64,000 bases of DNA. It comes from Dyadobacter fanqingshengii (GTDB lineage: Bacteria > Bacteroidota > Bacteroidia > Cytophagales > Spirosomataceae). Shown here one piece after another: positions 63,642 to 64,000 of the stretch. The position numbers were made by a program, and so were the translations under genes. The notes under the pieces are model-generated. The model did no database searches. It was given only the letters and a program-made list of their open reading frames with translations, and was not told the origin of the DNA. The stretch's first letter is position 1; each line of letters starts with the position of its first letter. Location of the stretch: the NCBI RefSeq assembly GCF_023822005.2, contig NZ_CP098806.1:2046001-2110000 (forward strand), written 5' to 3'.

Positions 63642-64000
63642 ATGGGAACCTTAGCACAAAAAATCACTGTTGAAACCACTGTCAATGCATCTATTGCAAA
63701 AGTTTGGGAGCAATTTAACGCACCGGAACACATTACAAAATGGTGCTTTGCCTCGGACGACTGGCATGCACCGTTTGCAGAAAACGATGTGCGCACAGGC
63801 GGCAAGTTCAAAACGACTATGGCCGCAAAAGATGGCAGTTTCAGCTTCGATTTTGGAGGCGTTTATTCAAATGTCATTCCGGAAAGTCTAATTGAATATG
63901 ACATGGAAGATGGCAGACAGGTAAAAGTTACCTTTACGGACAACGGGGACAGCGCTACGGTAACCGAGATTTTCGATGCCGAGCAGACTAACCCTGCCGA
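63642..64000 (+). CDS. SRPBCC / AHSA1-like protein (3' end outside window)
   Basis: From the ATG at 63642, 119 residues are visible before the window ends. ITVETTVNASIAKVWEQFNAPEHITKWCFASDDWHAP, then GGKFKTTMAAKDGSFSFDFGGVYSNVIP, is the START-like fold of activator-of-Hsp90-ATPase-homologue (AHSA1) SRPBCC proteins, normally about 140 residues. Such proteins bind hydrophobic ligands in a central cavity. Only about the last 20 residues should be missing. A CATCTTTG box lies 34 bases before the ATG. Confidence 0.9.
   Translation, partial: MGTLAQKITVETTVNASIAKVWEQFNAPEHITKWCFASDDWHAPFAENDVRTGGKFKTTMAAKDGSFSFDFGGVYSNVIPESLIEYDMEDGRQVKVTFTDNGDSATVTEIFDAEQTNPA

Noticed and set aside
1..64000. CRISPR array, insertion sequence, tRNA or rRNA
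   Set aside because: I saw no repeat-spacer pattern, transposase gene, terminal inverted repeats or tRNA-like TTCRANTC blocks.

Overview
The window looks like a chromosome segment of a Cytophagales bacterium (phylum Bacteroidota), most like Dyadobacter or a close Spirosomaceae relative. This rests on three SusC/SusD pairs, lipoproteins and TonB receptors with carboxypeptidase-type regulatory domains, promoter boxes of the Bacteroidota TTG-N19-TAnnTTTG type, and few recognisable Shine-Dalgarno sequences. The genus is inferred from family content only; no rRNA or tRNA gene is visible.

Region 1 (1-15050) is a vitamin B12 locus built around two back-to-back cobalamin riboswitches. Leftward from the first riboswitch run cobB, cobN, a fused ChlI-ChlD chelatase motor, cobQ and a CobD-like PLP enzyme. 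These cover a,c-diamidation, cobalt insertion, amidation and the aminopropanol arm. Rightward from the second riboswitch run a Ni/Co permease-like protein, a BtuB-like TonB receptor and then an alginate-export-type porin. One ligand therefore appears to gate synthesis on one strand and uptake on the other.

Region 2 (15097-25560) is mixed. It has an exported Gfo/Idh/MocA oxidoreductase next to a lipoprotein with a cytochrome c domain. An ECF41 sigma factor follows, with what looks like its target promoter in front of a small ABM-like protein. Next come a pseudouridine-synthase family protein that lacks its catalytic half, a histone-deacetylase-like amidohydrolase, a DUF1810 protein and an Abi/HEPN protein. 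Beside these lies a fossil of a RES-Xre toxin-antitoxin junction, then an ECF sigma / membrane anti-sigma / DUF4097 operon.

Region 3 (25581-62566) is dominated by glycan and nutrient uptake. It holds three SusCD pairs, two other TonB receptors, three sulfatases, a GH127 beta-L-arabinofuranosidase-like enzyme, an NPP-type phosphodiesterase, an SGNH hydrolase and an esterase. It also holds an unusual fusion of beta-propeller repeats to an alpha/alpha-toroid domain. Together they suggest use of sulfated, arabinofuranose-containing polysaccharide, but the substrate is inferred and no hybrid two-component or FecR-type regulator is linked. An AraC regulator with an SDR enzyme and a DUF6934 protein are embedded here.

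Region 4 (62598-64000) has a VOC protein, a small charged coiled-coil protein behind a palindromic promoter, and the start of an SRPBCC protein that runs off the window. Several strong hairpin terminators separate the transcription units.
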